In this document: in pieces, positions 36,865 through 45,060 of the stretch | How the letters are laid out: the number at the start of each line of letters is the position of its first letter | Numbering within the stretch: the stretch's first letter is position 1 | Origin: Halobacteriovoraceae bacterium | Lineage (GTDB): Bacteria; Bdellovibrionota; Bacteriovoracia; Bacteriovoracales; Bacteriovoracaceae | DNA: 64,000 nt | NCBI GenBank assembly: GCA_020635115.1 | Contig: JACKAK010000002.1 | Span: 186,001 to 250,000, forward strand | Direction: 5' to 3' | Position numbers and translations under genes: made by a program | Notes under the pieces: generated by a model | Told to the model about the DNA's origin: nothing | Database searches by the model: none | What the model saw: the letters and a program-made list of their open reading frames with translations, nothing else

Positions 36865-37956
36865 CTAGTTTAAAACTTTTGTATGCCCTTGTTCGACAAT
36901 AAAGTTTTTTACATTGCCCACTTCAGCTAATTCATCTCTAAAGTTCTCATTTGCGGTAGTAATGATTACTTGATAATTTTTTGTGGAAAAATACTGAATT
37001 AACTTTTTCCACCGAAGCTTATCAAGCTCACCAGATACGTCATCAATCAAAACGATAGGGTAGGCCTTAAATTTATACCTGAATAGCTCAATATAGGCAA
37101 ATAAGAGGCTTAAATAACTCATTTTTTGCTGTCCTAGGGAGCAGAATTCATAAGCGTTCATACTATTAACTTGAAGCACGTAGTCATCTTTGTGGACTCC
37201 GTAACTCGAATATCCCAAAGAAATGTCTTTTTTAAGATTATTTAAAAGCTTATGATTTAGATCATGCTCTGTATTAAATTCTGTTTGGTACTCTATTTCT
37301 AATAAATATTCACTATCGAAGGTTTCTGCAAAATTAAATCTTAAGTAGGGATTGAGCTCCTCGATGTAATCTAGTCTTAACTGCTTTAACTGATAGGAAA
37401 GAGTTACAAATTTAATATCATTGGCCCTAATTTGTGATTCAAATTTATAAGGCCTATTACTTAGTAATGAATTTCTAAACTTCAAACAATCATTATAATC
37501 TTTTAGAGTTTTCTTATACTCATCACTTAATAAGGAAAAATATGTATTAAACCAATCCCTTCTAACAGAAGGTGTTGTGTGAAAAAGTTGAGAGTCTATG
37601 GGATTGATAAATACAACAGGGATTTTCAGTTTTTTTCTCGCAGTTTTTCCTGCTAAAAAATAATGTCCAAATTCCTTACTCTGTCTGTATGAGTAGGCCT
37701 TAAGATCATTCTTGTCACTAAAAACTGAACTGATTATTAATTCAGGTTTTTCACAATCAATACTCAATATTTGTGGAAAACTCGATTTTTTACGAAAAGA
37801 TTTACCGTGAGATAAATAAAAGATGGCCTCTAATATATTAGTTTTACCATTACCATTTTTACCAAAGATGCAATTTATATTCTCAGAAAACTCTATTGTC
37901 GAATCTGTTAAATTTCTAAAATTTTGTACACAGATTTTGTTAATTTTTAAGGACAT
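36865..37956 (-). CDS. recF: DNA repair and recombination protein RecF
   Basis: A 363-residue SMC-like ATPase that helps load RecA at gapped DNA. Walker A is FGKNGNGKTNILEAI near residue 32; the signature segment CSLGQQKMSYLSLLFA and Walker B PIVLIDDVSGELD lie near 280-310. It begins 3 bases after dnaN, in the standard dnaN-recF-gyrB order. Confidence 0.95.
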   Translation of the reverse strand: MSLKINKICVQNFRNLTDSTIEFSENINCIFGKNGNGKTNILEAIFYLSHGKSFRKKSSFPQILSIDCEKPELIISSVFSDKNDLKAYSYRQSKEFGHYFLAGKTARKKLKIPVVFINPIDSQLFHTTPSVRRDWFNTYFSLLSDEYKKTLKDYNDCLKFRNSLLSNRPYKFESQIRANDIKFVTLSYQLKQLRLDYIEELNPYLRFNFAETFDSEYLLEIEYQTEFNTEHDLNHKLLNNLKKDISLGYSSYGVHKDDYVLQVNSMNAYEFCSLGQQKMSYLSLLFAYIELFRYKFKAYPIVLIDDVSGELDKLRWKKLIQYFSTKNYQVIITTANENFRDELAEVGNVKNFIVEQGHTKVLN

Positions 37957-37959
37957 TAC

Positions 37960-39072
37960 TTATAATTTAAGTGGCATAACAATGCCTAAAAAATCTGAAT
38001 TTGAAGAAGACTTTATTAGAACAGGACTTAACTCATTATTAAATTCTAAAGAAATATTTTCATCATCCAGAACAGAAAATGTATCAATTAGAAATTTAGC
38101 GTTAAACCCAATTTCCATATCTTTACCATGATAATCAACTTGTACCTTTTCCACAGCAGTTCCAAGTGATGGATGATTTGCTGTTAGTTCAAGTTCATTC
38201 TCCTTTAGTCTAACTCTAACACCATTTGTTTTTTCATTAGACATGATTTTTATTCTCTTAACTGCGTCCAATATAACGTTTTTTTCAGCTTTCAGAGTGT
38301 AAAGAGTTTTATTTGGAATAGACGCTTGGTATTTTGGATAATCTCTTGATATCAAACGAATAGATAAATAATACCTGTTTTCAGCATTAACATAGATAAA
38401 AGAATCATCTACAGATATTTTTAACTCGCTATCAGGAAAAGTATCAGCGAGCTTTTTAAGCTCAAAAACACCTTTTCTTGGAATAATAATACCATTTAAG
38501 AGGGTAGGGTTGCTTTCTTGTATTCCCGTTTCAACAAGAGATAATCGATGCCCATCAGTAGCAACAGCTCTTAATTTATGGTCAACCTCTTGCAAATAGA
38601 CGCCATTCAAATATAAACGAGTTTCATCATTTGAAATAGAATGATTTGTTTTATTTATAATATTTGTTAATTGAGATGATTTTATGCCAAAACGATTACC
38701 GTTTTCGTTAAAAACAAAACTAGGAAAATCTTCATTGGGACATACAAGCAAATTAAATTTTGAATCTTGGCAAACAAGTTGGGCAAAATTATGTTCCTTA
38801 ATGTATTCAAATTGAACAATTGAATTAGGAAGTTCTCTTAAAATATCAAATAAATTTTTAGCATTTACACAAAAAGAACCTGAGTTTTCAACATTTGCAT
38901 CTACTGAAACTCGAGCTGCTACTTCAAGATCAGTTGCAGTAAATTCGATATGGTCATCTTTTGCAGTTATAAGTGTGTAGGCCAAAATAGGTCTTGTATT
39001 TCTTTTATCAACAACTGAAAGTACTTTATTCAGTGCGTTTTTAAATTGGTCTGTTTCTAGCGTTACTTTCAT
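37960..39072 (-). CDS. dnaN: DNA polymerase III beta subunit (sliding clamp)
   Basis: A 370-residue processivity clamp with three successive clamp domains. Recognisable segments are NTRPILAYTLITAKDD, ELPNSIVQFEY, LYLNGVYLQE, AVATDGHRLSLVE and the C-terminal SPVLIKSSSNSDFLGIVMPL. It is the first gene leftward of oriC and starts the run dnaN-recF-gyrB-gyrA. Its ATG is preceded by a weak ribosome site. Confidence 0.97.
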   Translation of the reverse strand: MKVTLETDQFKNALNKVLSVVDKRNTRPILAYTLITAKDDHIEFTATDLEVAARVSVDANVENSGSFCVNAKNLFDILRELPNSIVQFEYIKEHNFAQLVCQDSKFNLLVCPNEDFPSFVFNENGNRFGIKSSQLTNIINKTNHSISNDETRLYLNGVYLQEVDHKLRAVATDGHRLSLVETGIQESNPTLLNGIIIPRKGVFELKKLADTFPDSELKISVDDSFIYVNAENRYYLSIRLISRDYPKYQASIPNKTLYTLKAEKNVILDAVKRIKIMSNEKTNGVRVRLKENELELTANHPSLGTAVEKVQVDYHGKDMEIGFNAKFLIDTFSVLDDENISLEFNNELSPVLIKSSSNSDFLGIVMPLKL

Positions 39073-39099
39073 AAATCACTCTAATTTAAAGGCTACAAT

Positions 39100-39760
39100 T
39101 TTTTATAATTAGTATTTGAATTAATCAAGAAATAAGTTTGGACACTAAATTCATATATATAATTATAAATATTAATTAATATACATATATTATATATATA
39201 TTGTGGAAATGTGGAAAACTATTCAAAGTCCAGTAGACATCGGTTGTTTCAACAAATGAGTTTTCAACATTGATGTGGATAACTTCGGTGGCACATTGTT
39301 TCATGTTACGTATATTATAAAAAATACATTCCAAAATGTGGAAAACTAAAAAGTTATCAACATAGTTTTCCACATTAAAAAATCTTACATCTAACAGATA
39401 TGTTTCTTACAGGTTTTCGAGAGAGTTATCCACATTTTTGGAGAAATGTTGATAACTTTTTGAAGGAAAAGCCTAAATGTGGAAAAAAAGTTATCCACAT
39501 TTTTGGATTTTTGTGGAAAACTGATTTAAATATTTGAAATTAAACAGGAAAGTTATCCACATTTTTGAAAAAAGGCCGTGGAAAACTATGTTGATAACTT
39601 TTTGGATACTCGGCCTATTTGAGTTATTCACGGCCTTTTCACATTTTGAATGTTGATAACTTTTTTATGACGCAAGTTACTCGAGTTATCAACATTGTAC
39701 GATATTCAACTTATCAACATTGTACTAGGCCAGGACTTTTAAAATGTTGATAACTTTTGT
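39100..39760. other. oriC: Chromosomal replication origin (oriC)
   Basis: The 689-base gap between dnaN and the next gene is filled with DnaA-box-like nonamers. TTATCCACA or its complement occurs at 39274, 39426, 39491 and 39553. TTATCAACA or its complement occurs at 39354, 39447, 39589, 39651, 39686, 39711 and 39745. TTTTCCACA-type relatives occur at 39338, 39367, 39478 and 39512. An extremely AT-rich stretch that could be the unwinding element lies on the dnaN side. Genes diverge in strand around this locus in origin-like fashion. Experimental origin mapping is not available here. Confidence 0.93.
39146..39202. other. AT-rich candidate DNA unwinding element
   Basis: A 57-base run with only two C and no G, made of alternating A and T tracts, at the dnaN-proximal edge of the DnaA-box array. 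Its position next to the strongest boxes fits a duplex-unwinding element. No thermodynamic calculation was done. Confidence 0.6.
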
Positions 39761-39761
39761 G

Positions 39762-41060
39762 TTATTTTTCGAGTTGAATGATTAAATCATTTATCAATGC
39801 ACCATTTTTAGGAAAATCTGGACTCAAGGTGTAGTTGTTTTTTGATATTTTTAAGTTCATTATTCGCGCATTATTTACAGAAAGATGATCTAAGGGTGAG
39901 GAAATTTTCACTTCTATGTTACAGTCTTGCATCATAAGATTTGAGGATGAATTTTTTTTCACTCTCTGGTCACCATAGACTTTAATATCTTTTAGGATCT
40001 TGTTTAAAAAATTTGAAATTCTCCAGGTTTCAACACATAAAGCGTCTATTTCATTAAAATTGGCGTTTACTATTTCAATAAGTTCTTTTTTTTCACCAAC
40101 TGGTGCTATTTCTAGATACGCATCTAAAAATCCTTCCTCAATAATTGTTTTAATCGCATCATAAAGACTTTGTCCATTATTGCATGTTTTGTGCCAGCTA
40201 AGCTTTTCATCCAAATGACTATTAGTTTCTATCTTCTTGTAAATGTTAATAATTTTCATTGTCCATTCAGAAATTAAATCTCTTTCTTCATCATCATTTA
40301 CAGAGTTAGATTTAACTTTGATATATTCTTGTAGATTACAAGAAATTTTTGGATGAATTTTACTATATTTTTTATCGCTAAGTATTTTATCTATTATTTC
40401 AGGATATTTGCTAAAAGAAGATCCATAAAAAGTTGGATCTAAATCAGTTAATACATCTAGGAGATTAGTATTGTTTCCATCATTTAAATTAAGAAATGAT
40501 AATTTTTCTTCAATTTCTTTATTTGATTGTGGTTCGGTATAAAAAAAAATGTCTTCTAGCATAGAAGCATAATGCTTTTTTGAAATTTTTCCTTTTTCAT
40601 AAAGATCCTTATAACTTTTTAGGATAGAAGGCAGGTCATGTTTGTTTTCTAATAATTTTAATGTCGCTTTTCTAGCAGTATAATAAGAATTTTCTCCAAA
40701 TTGTTGTTTATAAAGTTCCAAATATCTTTTTCCCTCTTTAAAATCAGAATTATTCAAAAAGTAATCAACATCTATTGATATATACTTTGACTGAAAATAG
40801 TCCTCCCATAATTCATTTAAGCTTGGTTTGTATTTCATATTTGAGTCAGATATTTTTCGATAAAGCGAGTTTAGTTGTGATGATAAATATTCAAACTCAT
40901 CTTCTTGTCTTTGTGGACGGAGATCATCTATTTTTGTGTACTCTTTAAATGTGTCAATTTCAGGGGCCTCACTTTGTACTATTTCTAGACCTGCATAACC
41001 TATATCAACAAAAACAATACAAAAAACAAAAATAAATTTTAATAATTCCAAAATTTTCAT
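39762..41060 (-). CDS. Exported protein of unknown function between oriC and dnaA
   Basis: From the ATG at 41060 this is a 432-residue protein with a signal peptide (KILELLKFIFVFCIVFVDIG then YAG). A TTG at 41084 would add eight charged residues before it. The mature part is rich in helices with TPR/HEAT-like spacing (EGKRYLELYKQQFGENSYYT; ILKSYKDLYEKGKIS), and a beta-rich C-terminal section ends the protein. No family is recognised. Its stop lies directly against the DnaA-box array and it is in the same orientation as dnaA, separating dnaA from oriC, which is unusual. Confidence 0.7.
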   Translation of the reverse strand: MKILELLKFIFVFCIVFVDIGYAGLEIVQSEAPEIDTFKEYTKIDDLRPQRQEDEFEYLSSQLNSLYRKISDSNMKYKPSLNELWEDYFQSKYISIDVDYFLNNSDFKEGKRYLELYKQQFGENSYYTARKATLKLLENKHDLPSILKSYKDLYEKGKISKKHYASMLEDIFFYTEPQSNKEIEEKLSFLNLNDGNNTNLLDVLTDLDPTFYGSSFSKYPEIIDKILSDKKYSKIHPKISCNLQEYIKVKSNSVNDDEERDLISEWTMKIINIYKKIETNSHLDEKLSWHKTCNNGQSLYDAIKTIIEEGFLDAYLEIAPVGEKKELIEIVNANFNEIDALCVETWRISNFLNKILKDIKVYGDQRVKKNSSSNLMMQDCNIEVKISSPLDHLSVNNARIMNLKISKNNYTLSPDFPKNGALINDLIIQLEK

Positions 41061-41147
41061 AATTAGTTTTCGGAATAATTTCAAAAATAGATGAGAAAAA
41101 ACTACTAAATTTTCTTATTCAAATACCTAAAATTATGCACTGAAATT

Positions 41148-42818
41148 CTAGTTTTGAATTTTATTTTCAAGTTGAAGTATTTCCTTAGAAAGTGAAGGGA
41201 CTTTATCCATTTTTTCTCGGACCTTATCAATGGCATGAATGACACTCGCGTGATCACGTCCTCCGTAGAATTGTCCTATTTCAATAAGTGTTGCAGAAAT
41301 CATTTTTTGAGTTAAATACATGGCAAGATGTCTAGCGTGAGTTATATCCTTATTTCTTGAACGAGACTTGATATCAGCTAAAGGTATTCCATAGTGCTGC
41401 GAAATCACTTTGCCAACCTTTTCGATGGAAATAACTCCTTCTGAATTTACAGAATTTAAAGACAATAAATCTTTTACCATTTCTTCATCAATTTCAACTT
41501 TCATAACATCAGCAAATGCAGAGAGCTTAATTAGTGAGCCTTCTAATTCTCTAATGCTAGACCTCACAGAATGAGCAATCTTAGCAATGATTTCATCTGA
41601 CAGGAAAAGGTCAAGATTATTTGCCTTCCTTTTTAAAATAGCAATTCTTGTTTCAAAATCAGGTCTTTGAATATCTACGACAAGGCCCCATTGTAACCTT
41701 GATTTTATCCGTTCCTCAATTCCATCAATTTCTTCAGGAGACTTATCTGAAGTAAATATGAGCTGTTTCCCGTTATTATAAAGTTCATTAAAAATATGAA
41801 AAAATTCATTTTGTGTACCATGTTTATTTTTTAATTCATGAATGTCATCAATCATGAGTACATCAATCAATTCTGTATATCTTTTTTGGAAGTCTCCAAT
41901 TTTATTGTTTTGAATGGATTCAATCATTTCTTTCATGAAATCTCTGGCCGTTTTAAGACATACAACAAGCTCTGGATGAAGCTCCGTAACTCGATTTGCA
42001 ACAGCATGGAGAAGGTGAGTTTTTCCAAGTCCTGAATTACTATGTATATAAACAGAAGGATATCTGCCTCTATTTCCAGGTTCTAGAGCAATCGCTATGG
42101 CCGTAGCACAGGCCAAATTGTTCGAAGGACCAACGATAAAATTATCAAAAGTTTTCCCTGTATCTATTAAAAGTGAGAGTGGTTTATCGTCTTTAACATG
42201 CTTTATATAAGTAGAATTCACCTCATCCATCAAGTCTTGCCTTGTAGGATTTAATTCGAGGGTGAAGCTCGCCTCCTTGGCCGTTTTAGGCCTAGATTCT
42301 TGAATAACCTTATCTAAATTATATTCATGATTAGAGTTTGAAGTAGTTTTAAGTGTTTGATGAGAAGTTTTTACCACAATTTCTACATCATAGGCCTTTC
42401 CAAGTGCCTCTTGAATAGACTCTTGTATAATACTCTTATGGTGTTTGTTTATAATGTTCTGGATGAATTTAGTAGAAGTTGAGAATATTATTTTTTCGAG
42501 AGTAATTTGTTGAATATTAAAAGTGCCTTTAAAGTAAGCAAGGTATTTTTCTTTACCTACTTTTTTTTGAATACTGCGGTGAAATTCTTCACAGATATCT
42601 TGAATTTCTTCAGAATTAAATGCGTTCACTTCATCAGGTACATTACTCGTCAAAGAGTTAGTTGGTAAAAAATGTTCAACAATATTTGTTGCTTTTTCTC
42701 TGCTGTTTTTATTGAAATTGAATAGAGGAAGTTCATCTGGATCTATCTCAACATGCTTTTTAGGTCTCTCGGCCAGTCCGGTACCTAAAAAATGATTAAA
42801 TGGAAATTTATTTTCCAA
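41148..42818 (-). CDS. dnaA: Chromosomal replication initiator DnaA
   Basis: A 556-residue AAA+ initiator that binds the DnaA boxes and opens oriC. Residues from about 70 to 155 resemble domain I; the first 70 or so residues are an extra N-terminal extension compared with typical DnaA (about 450). The AAA+ core has Walker A SNSGLGKTHLLHAV near 259 and Walker B MIDDIHEL near 321. The C-terminal DNA-binding HTH contains SRSRNKDITHARHLAMYL and the signature GGRDHASVIHAI. It is transcribed toward oriC and faces away from rpmH. Confidence 0.96.
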   Translation of the reverse strand: MENKFPFNHFLGTGLAERPKKHVEIDPDELPLFNFNKNSREKATNIVEHFLPTNSLTSNVPDEVNAFNSEEIQDICEEFHRSIQKKVGKEKYLAYFKGTFNIQQITLEKIIFSTSTKFIQNIINKHHKSIIQESIQEALGKAYDVEIVVKTSHQTLKTTSNSNHEYNLDKVIQESRPKTAKEASFTLELNPTRQDLMDEVNSTYIKHVKDDKPLSLLIDTGKTFDNFIVGPSNNLACATAIAIALEPGNRGRYPSVYIHSNSGLGKTHLLHAVANRVTELHPELVVCLKTARDFMKEMIESIQNNKIGDFQKRYTELIDVLMIDDIHELKNKHGTQNEFFHIFNELYNNGKQLIFTSDKSPEEIDGIEERIKSRLQWGLVVDIQRPDFETRIAILKRKANNLDLFLSDEIIAKIAHSVRSSIRELEGSLIKLSAFADVMKVEIDEEMVKDLLSLNSVNSEGVISIEKVGKVISQHYGIPLADIKSRSRNKDITHARHLAMYLTQKMISATLIEIGQFYGGRDHASVIHAIDKVREKMDKVPSLSKEILQLENKIQN

Positions 42819-42941
42819 AGTATACTCCCTAATAGAGTCGATACGACACGTGCGTCATGTGCCTTATTGACGTTTGAAATATTTACATGACTTAAGTTAT
42901 TCAGGCAAGGCATGTGAGACACAAAAAAGTGTAAGTGGCCA

Positions 42942-42968
42942 TTGACCTTTTGCATGCAAGATTATAAA
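42942..42968 (+). promoter_or_regulatory. Candidate promoter of the rpmH-rnpA operon
   Basis: TTGACC (42942-42947) is followed after 15 bases by TATAAA (42963-42968), about 50 bases before rpmH. The short spacer lowers confidence, but the 198-base divergent gap between dnaA and rpmH must contain promoters in both directions. Confidence 0.35.
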
Positions 42969-43016
42969 GCTATGGTTCAGAATAAACCGATTTATGAATA
43001 CTAGAGGAAGTGGAAT

Positions 43017-43169
43017 ATGTCTAAGAGAACGTGGCAACCAAAGAAGACAAAAAGACTAAGAGTGCATGGTTTTTTAAAAAGAATGTCTACAAGTGGTGGC
43101 AAAAGCGTCATTGCAAGAAGAAGAGCTAAAGGTAGAAAAAGACTCAGTGTAGCAACTGGATCTAAATAA
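43017..43169 (+). CDS. rpmH: Large ribosomal subunit protein bL34
   Basis: A 50-residue basic protein reading MSKRTWQPKKTKRLRVHGFL and ending in RKRLSVATGSK. The internal KRMSTSGGKSVIARRRAKGR is the hallmark of bL34, normally 44-50 residues. It has an AGAGGAAG ribosome site about nine bases before the ATG and is followed five bases later by rnpA, the conserved gene pair beside dnaA. Confidence 0.97.
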   Translation: MSKRTWQPKKTKRLRVHGFLKRMSTSGGKSVIARRRAKGRKRLSVATGSK

Positions 43170-43174
43170 ATAAT

Positions 43175-43549
43175 GTGAAAAGAGGCCCACTCACAAAACT
43201 TAAAGACAAATCTGATTTCGATTATCTTCGAGAAGGAAGCTGTAGGGTCTCTTCAAAATATCTAACTATCTATTTTAAAAAAGGTCGAAAAAATCTAACT
43301 AATTCAAGGATTGGCTTAAGTGTTTCCAGAAAAGTTGGAAACGCTGTACATAGGAATTATTGTAAACGTGTTCTAAGGGAATTATTTTATAAATCGGAAT
43401 TGGTATCATGCTCACAAGATATCTTGTTTGTAGTAAGCCCAAAACTATTTAAAGATCACGTGTTAACTAATGGTTATAAGCAGATTGAGCTCTCTTTTAA
43501 AAAAATTGAGAAAAATCTCCTTTCACAAATCCAACAACTCTTTATATAA
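43175..43549 (+). CDS. rnpA: Ribonuclease P protein component
   Basis: A 124-residue basic protein that binds the RNase P RNA and helps remove tRNA 5' leaders. The family signature is visible in RIGLSVSRKVGNAVHRNYCK followed by RVLRELF. A GTG at 43175 is used as start, since the overlapping ATG is immediately followed by a stop. It sits between rpmH and yidC as in most bacteria. Confidence 0.95.
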   Translation: MKRGPLTKLKDKSDFDYLREGSCRVSSKYLTIYFKKGRKNLTNSRIGLSVSRKVGNAVHRNYCKRVLRELFYKSELVSCSQDILFVVSPKLFKDHVLTNGYKQIELSFKKIEKNLLSQIQQLFI

Positions 43550-43574
43550 AGATGTAAATTGACTTGAGGTAATA

Positions 43575-45059
43575 ATGAACGATGAACAAAAAAGATTATT
43601 TATTGCGGTTGTATTGTCTGGAATTGTTCTTGTATCCTGGGAAATGTTCTTACGTCCTAAGATTATGCCAGATCCAGTTCAAGTAGAAACTTCAAAAAAT
43701 AGTGAACAAACAACTACGCAGGAATCAGTAAAGACCATTGAAAATGTTCAACTAAAAACTGAACAAGAAAAAGTTAATCAGATAAAAATGGACGAGAGTA
43801 CTTTTGTTATTAAAAACAAAGAAGTAAGCTATACTCTTACTAACACTTTAAAAATAATTGATATTAAAGCAAACTCAGCTGTATTTCCCTTTGAAGAAAT
43901 AGTAGGAAAAGATCCCCTGTCCTTACAGTTTGAAGGTGATAATGGTAAATTCTCTTCTGTGTTGTTTTCAGTTGAGAAAATTAGTGATGAAAATTTTAAT
44001 TTATCCAATAATAATGGTATCAATATAGAGTTAGTCCTAGATAAGGATAACCTTTTAAATCTCAAAATAAATTCACAACTGCCAAGAAGATATTCACTCA
44101 ATTTTCTGACTGAAGATAAAAAGTTGGAAAATAAACAAATTAAAAAATTCAAATTTTTCTCCAGTGATGTAGACAGCTATGACATTGGAAAAGATTTTGT
44201 AGAAGAAGCAAAATTTTTATGGGCCGGGATCGATTTTAATTATCATCTATTTGCGGCAGTTTTACCAAAAGGAAAAATATCAAAAATTATATCAAACAAA
44301 GTTGGCGAAAAATCCTCGAAATATGAAGTCAAAAATATTGACGCACAAAACGAATTCTTATTCAAAATAGTTTTTACTAAGAAAAATTATGATAATTTAC
44401 ACTCCATAGGTAGTAACTTAGATAAATCAGTTGATTTTGGTATTTTAGGCCTAATAGCAGTTCCTATACTAAGAGGTCTACAATTCTTTTACAAATACAT
44501 ACAGAATTATGGACTCGCCATTATTTTGGTCACATTAATTGTTAGACTTTTAACCTTTCCACTTCAGTATAAATCCTTCAAAAGTATGAAGGCCATGCAA
44601 AAAATTCAACCTGATCTCCAGCGAATTAAAGAAAAGTTTAAAAATGATCCCCAAAGAGTTCAAAGAGAAACGATGGAATTATTTAAAAAAACAGGTGCAA
44701 ACCCTATCGGAGGTTGTCTTCCTTTAATTCTACAGATGCCTGTATTCTTTGCATTCTACAAGGTTCTTTACGCTGCAGTAGAGTTGGTTGGAGCTCCGTT
44801 TATTTTTTGGATTCACGATTTAAGTATAAAAGATCCATACTATATTTTACCTGTTCTTATGGGAATTGCTTTCTTTGTTCAACAACGAGTAACACCATCA
44901 ACAACAACTGATCCTACACAGAAAAAGATTATGATGTTTATGCCAATAATATTCTGCTTTTTCATGGTGAACTTACCGGCCGGTTTAGTACTCTATATTT
45001 TTGTTTCAACTTTATTTGGTATTGCTCAACAGATGATTGTCTACAGAGTAATAGATTGA
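43575..45059 (+). CDS. yidC: Membrane protein insertase YidC
   Basis: A 494-residue inner-membrane insertase. It opens with helix 1 (RLFIAVVLSGIVLVSWEMFL), has a large periplasmic domain (about residues 30-290) as in Gram-negative YidC, and then the conserved five-helix core: LITLIVRLLTFPLQYKSFKS-type helix 2, NPIGGCLPLILQMPVFFAFY and the last helices GLVLYIFVSTLFGIAQQMIV. The presence of the periplasmic domain supports a Gram-negative host. The next gene begins one base after its stop. Confidence 0.96.
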   Translation: MNDEQKRLFIAVVLSGIVLVSWEMFLRPKIMPDPVQVETSKNSEQTTTQESVKTIENVQLKTEQEKVNQIKMDESTFVIKNKEVSYTLTNTLKIIDIKANSAVFPFEEIVGKDPLSLQFEGDNGKFSSVLFSVEKISDENFNLSNNNGINIELVLDKDNLLNLKINSQLPRRYSLNFLTEDKKLENKQIKKFKFFSSDVDSYDIGKDFVEEAKFLWAGIDFNYHLFAAVLPKGKISKIISNKVGEKSSKYEVKNIDAQNEFLFKIVFTKKNYDNLHSIGSNLDKSVDFGILGLIAVPILRGLQFFYKYIQNYGLAIILVTLIVRLLTFPLQYKSFKSMKAMQKIQPDLQRIKEKFKNDPQRVQRETMELFKKTGANPIGGCLPLILQMPVFFAFYKVLYAAVELVGAPFIFWIHDLSIKDPYYILPVLMGIAFFVQQRVTPSTTTDPTQKKIMMFMPIIFCFFMVNLPAGLVLYIFVSTLFGIAQQMIVYRVID

Positions 45060-45060
45060 C

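Noticed and set aside
39176..39373. Short minus-strand frame inside oriC
   Set aside because: It runs through DnaA boxes and AT-rich origin DNA, has no ribosome site and no protein-like composition.
39260..39760. Repeated nonamers considered as a CRISPR array
   Set aside because: Units are only 9 bases, occur in both orientations, have irregular spacing and match DnaA boxes.
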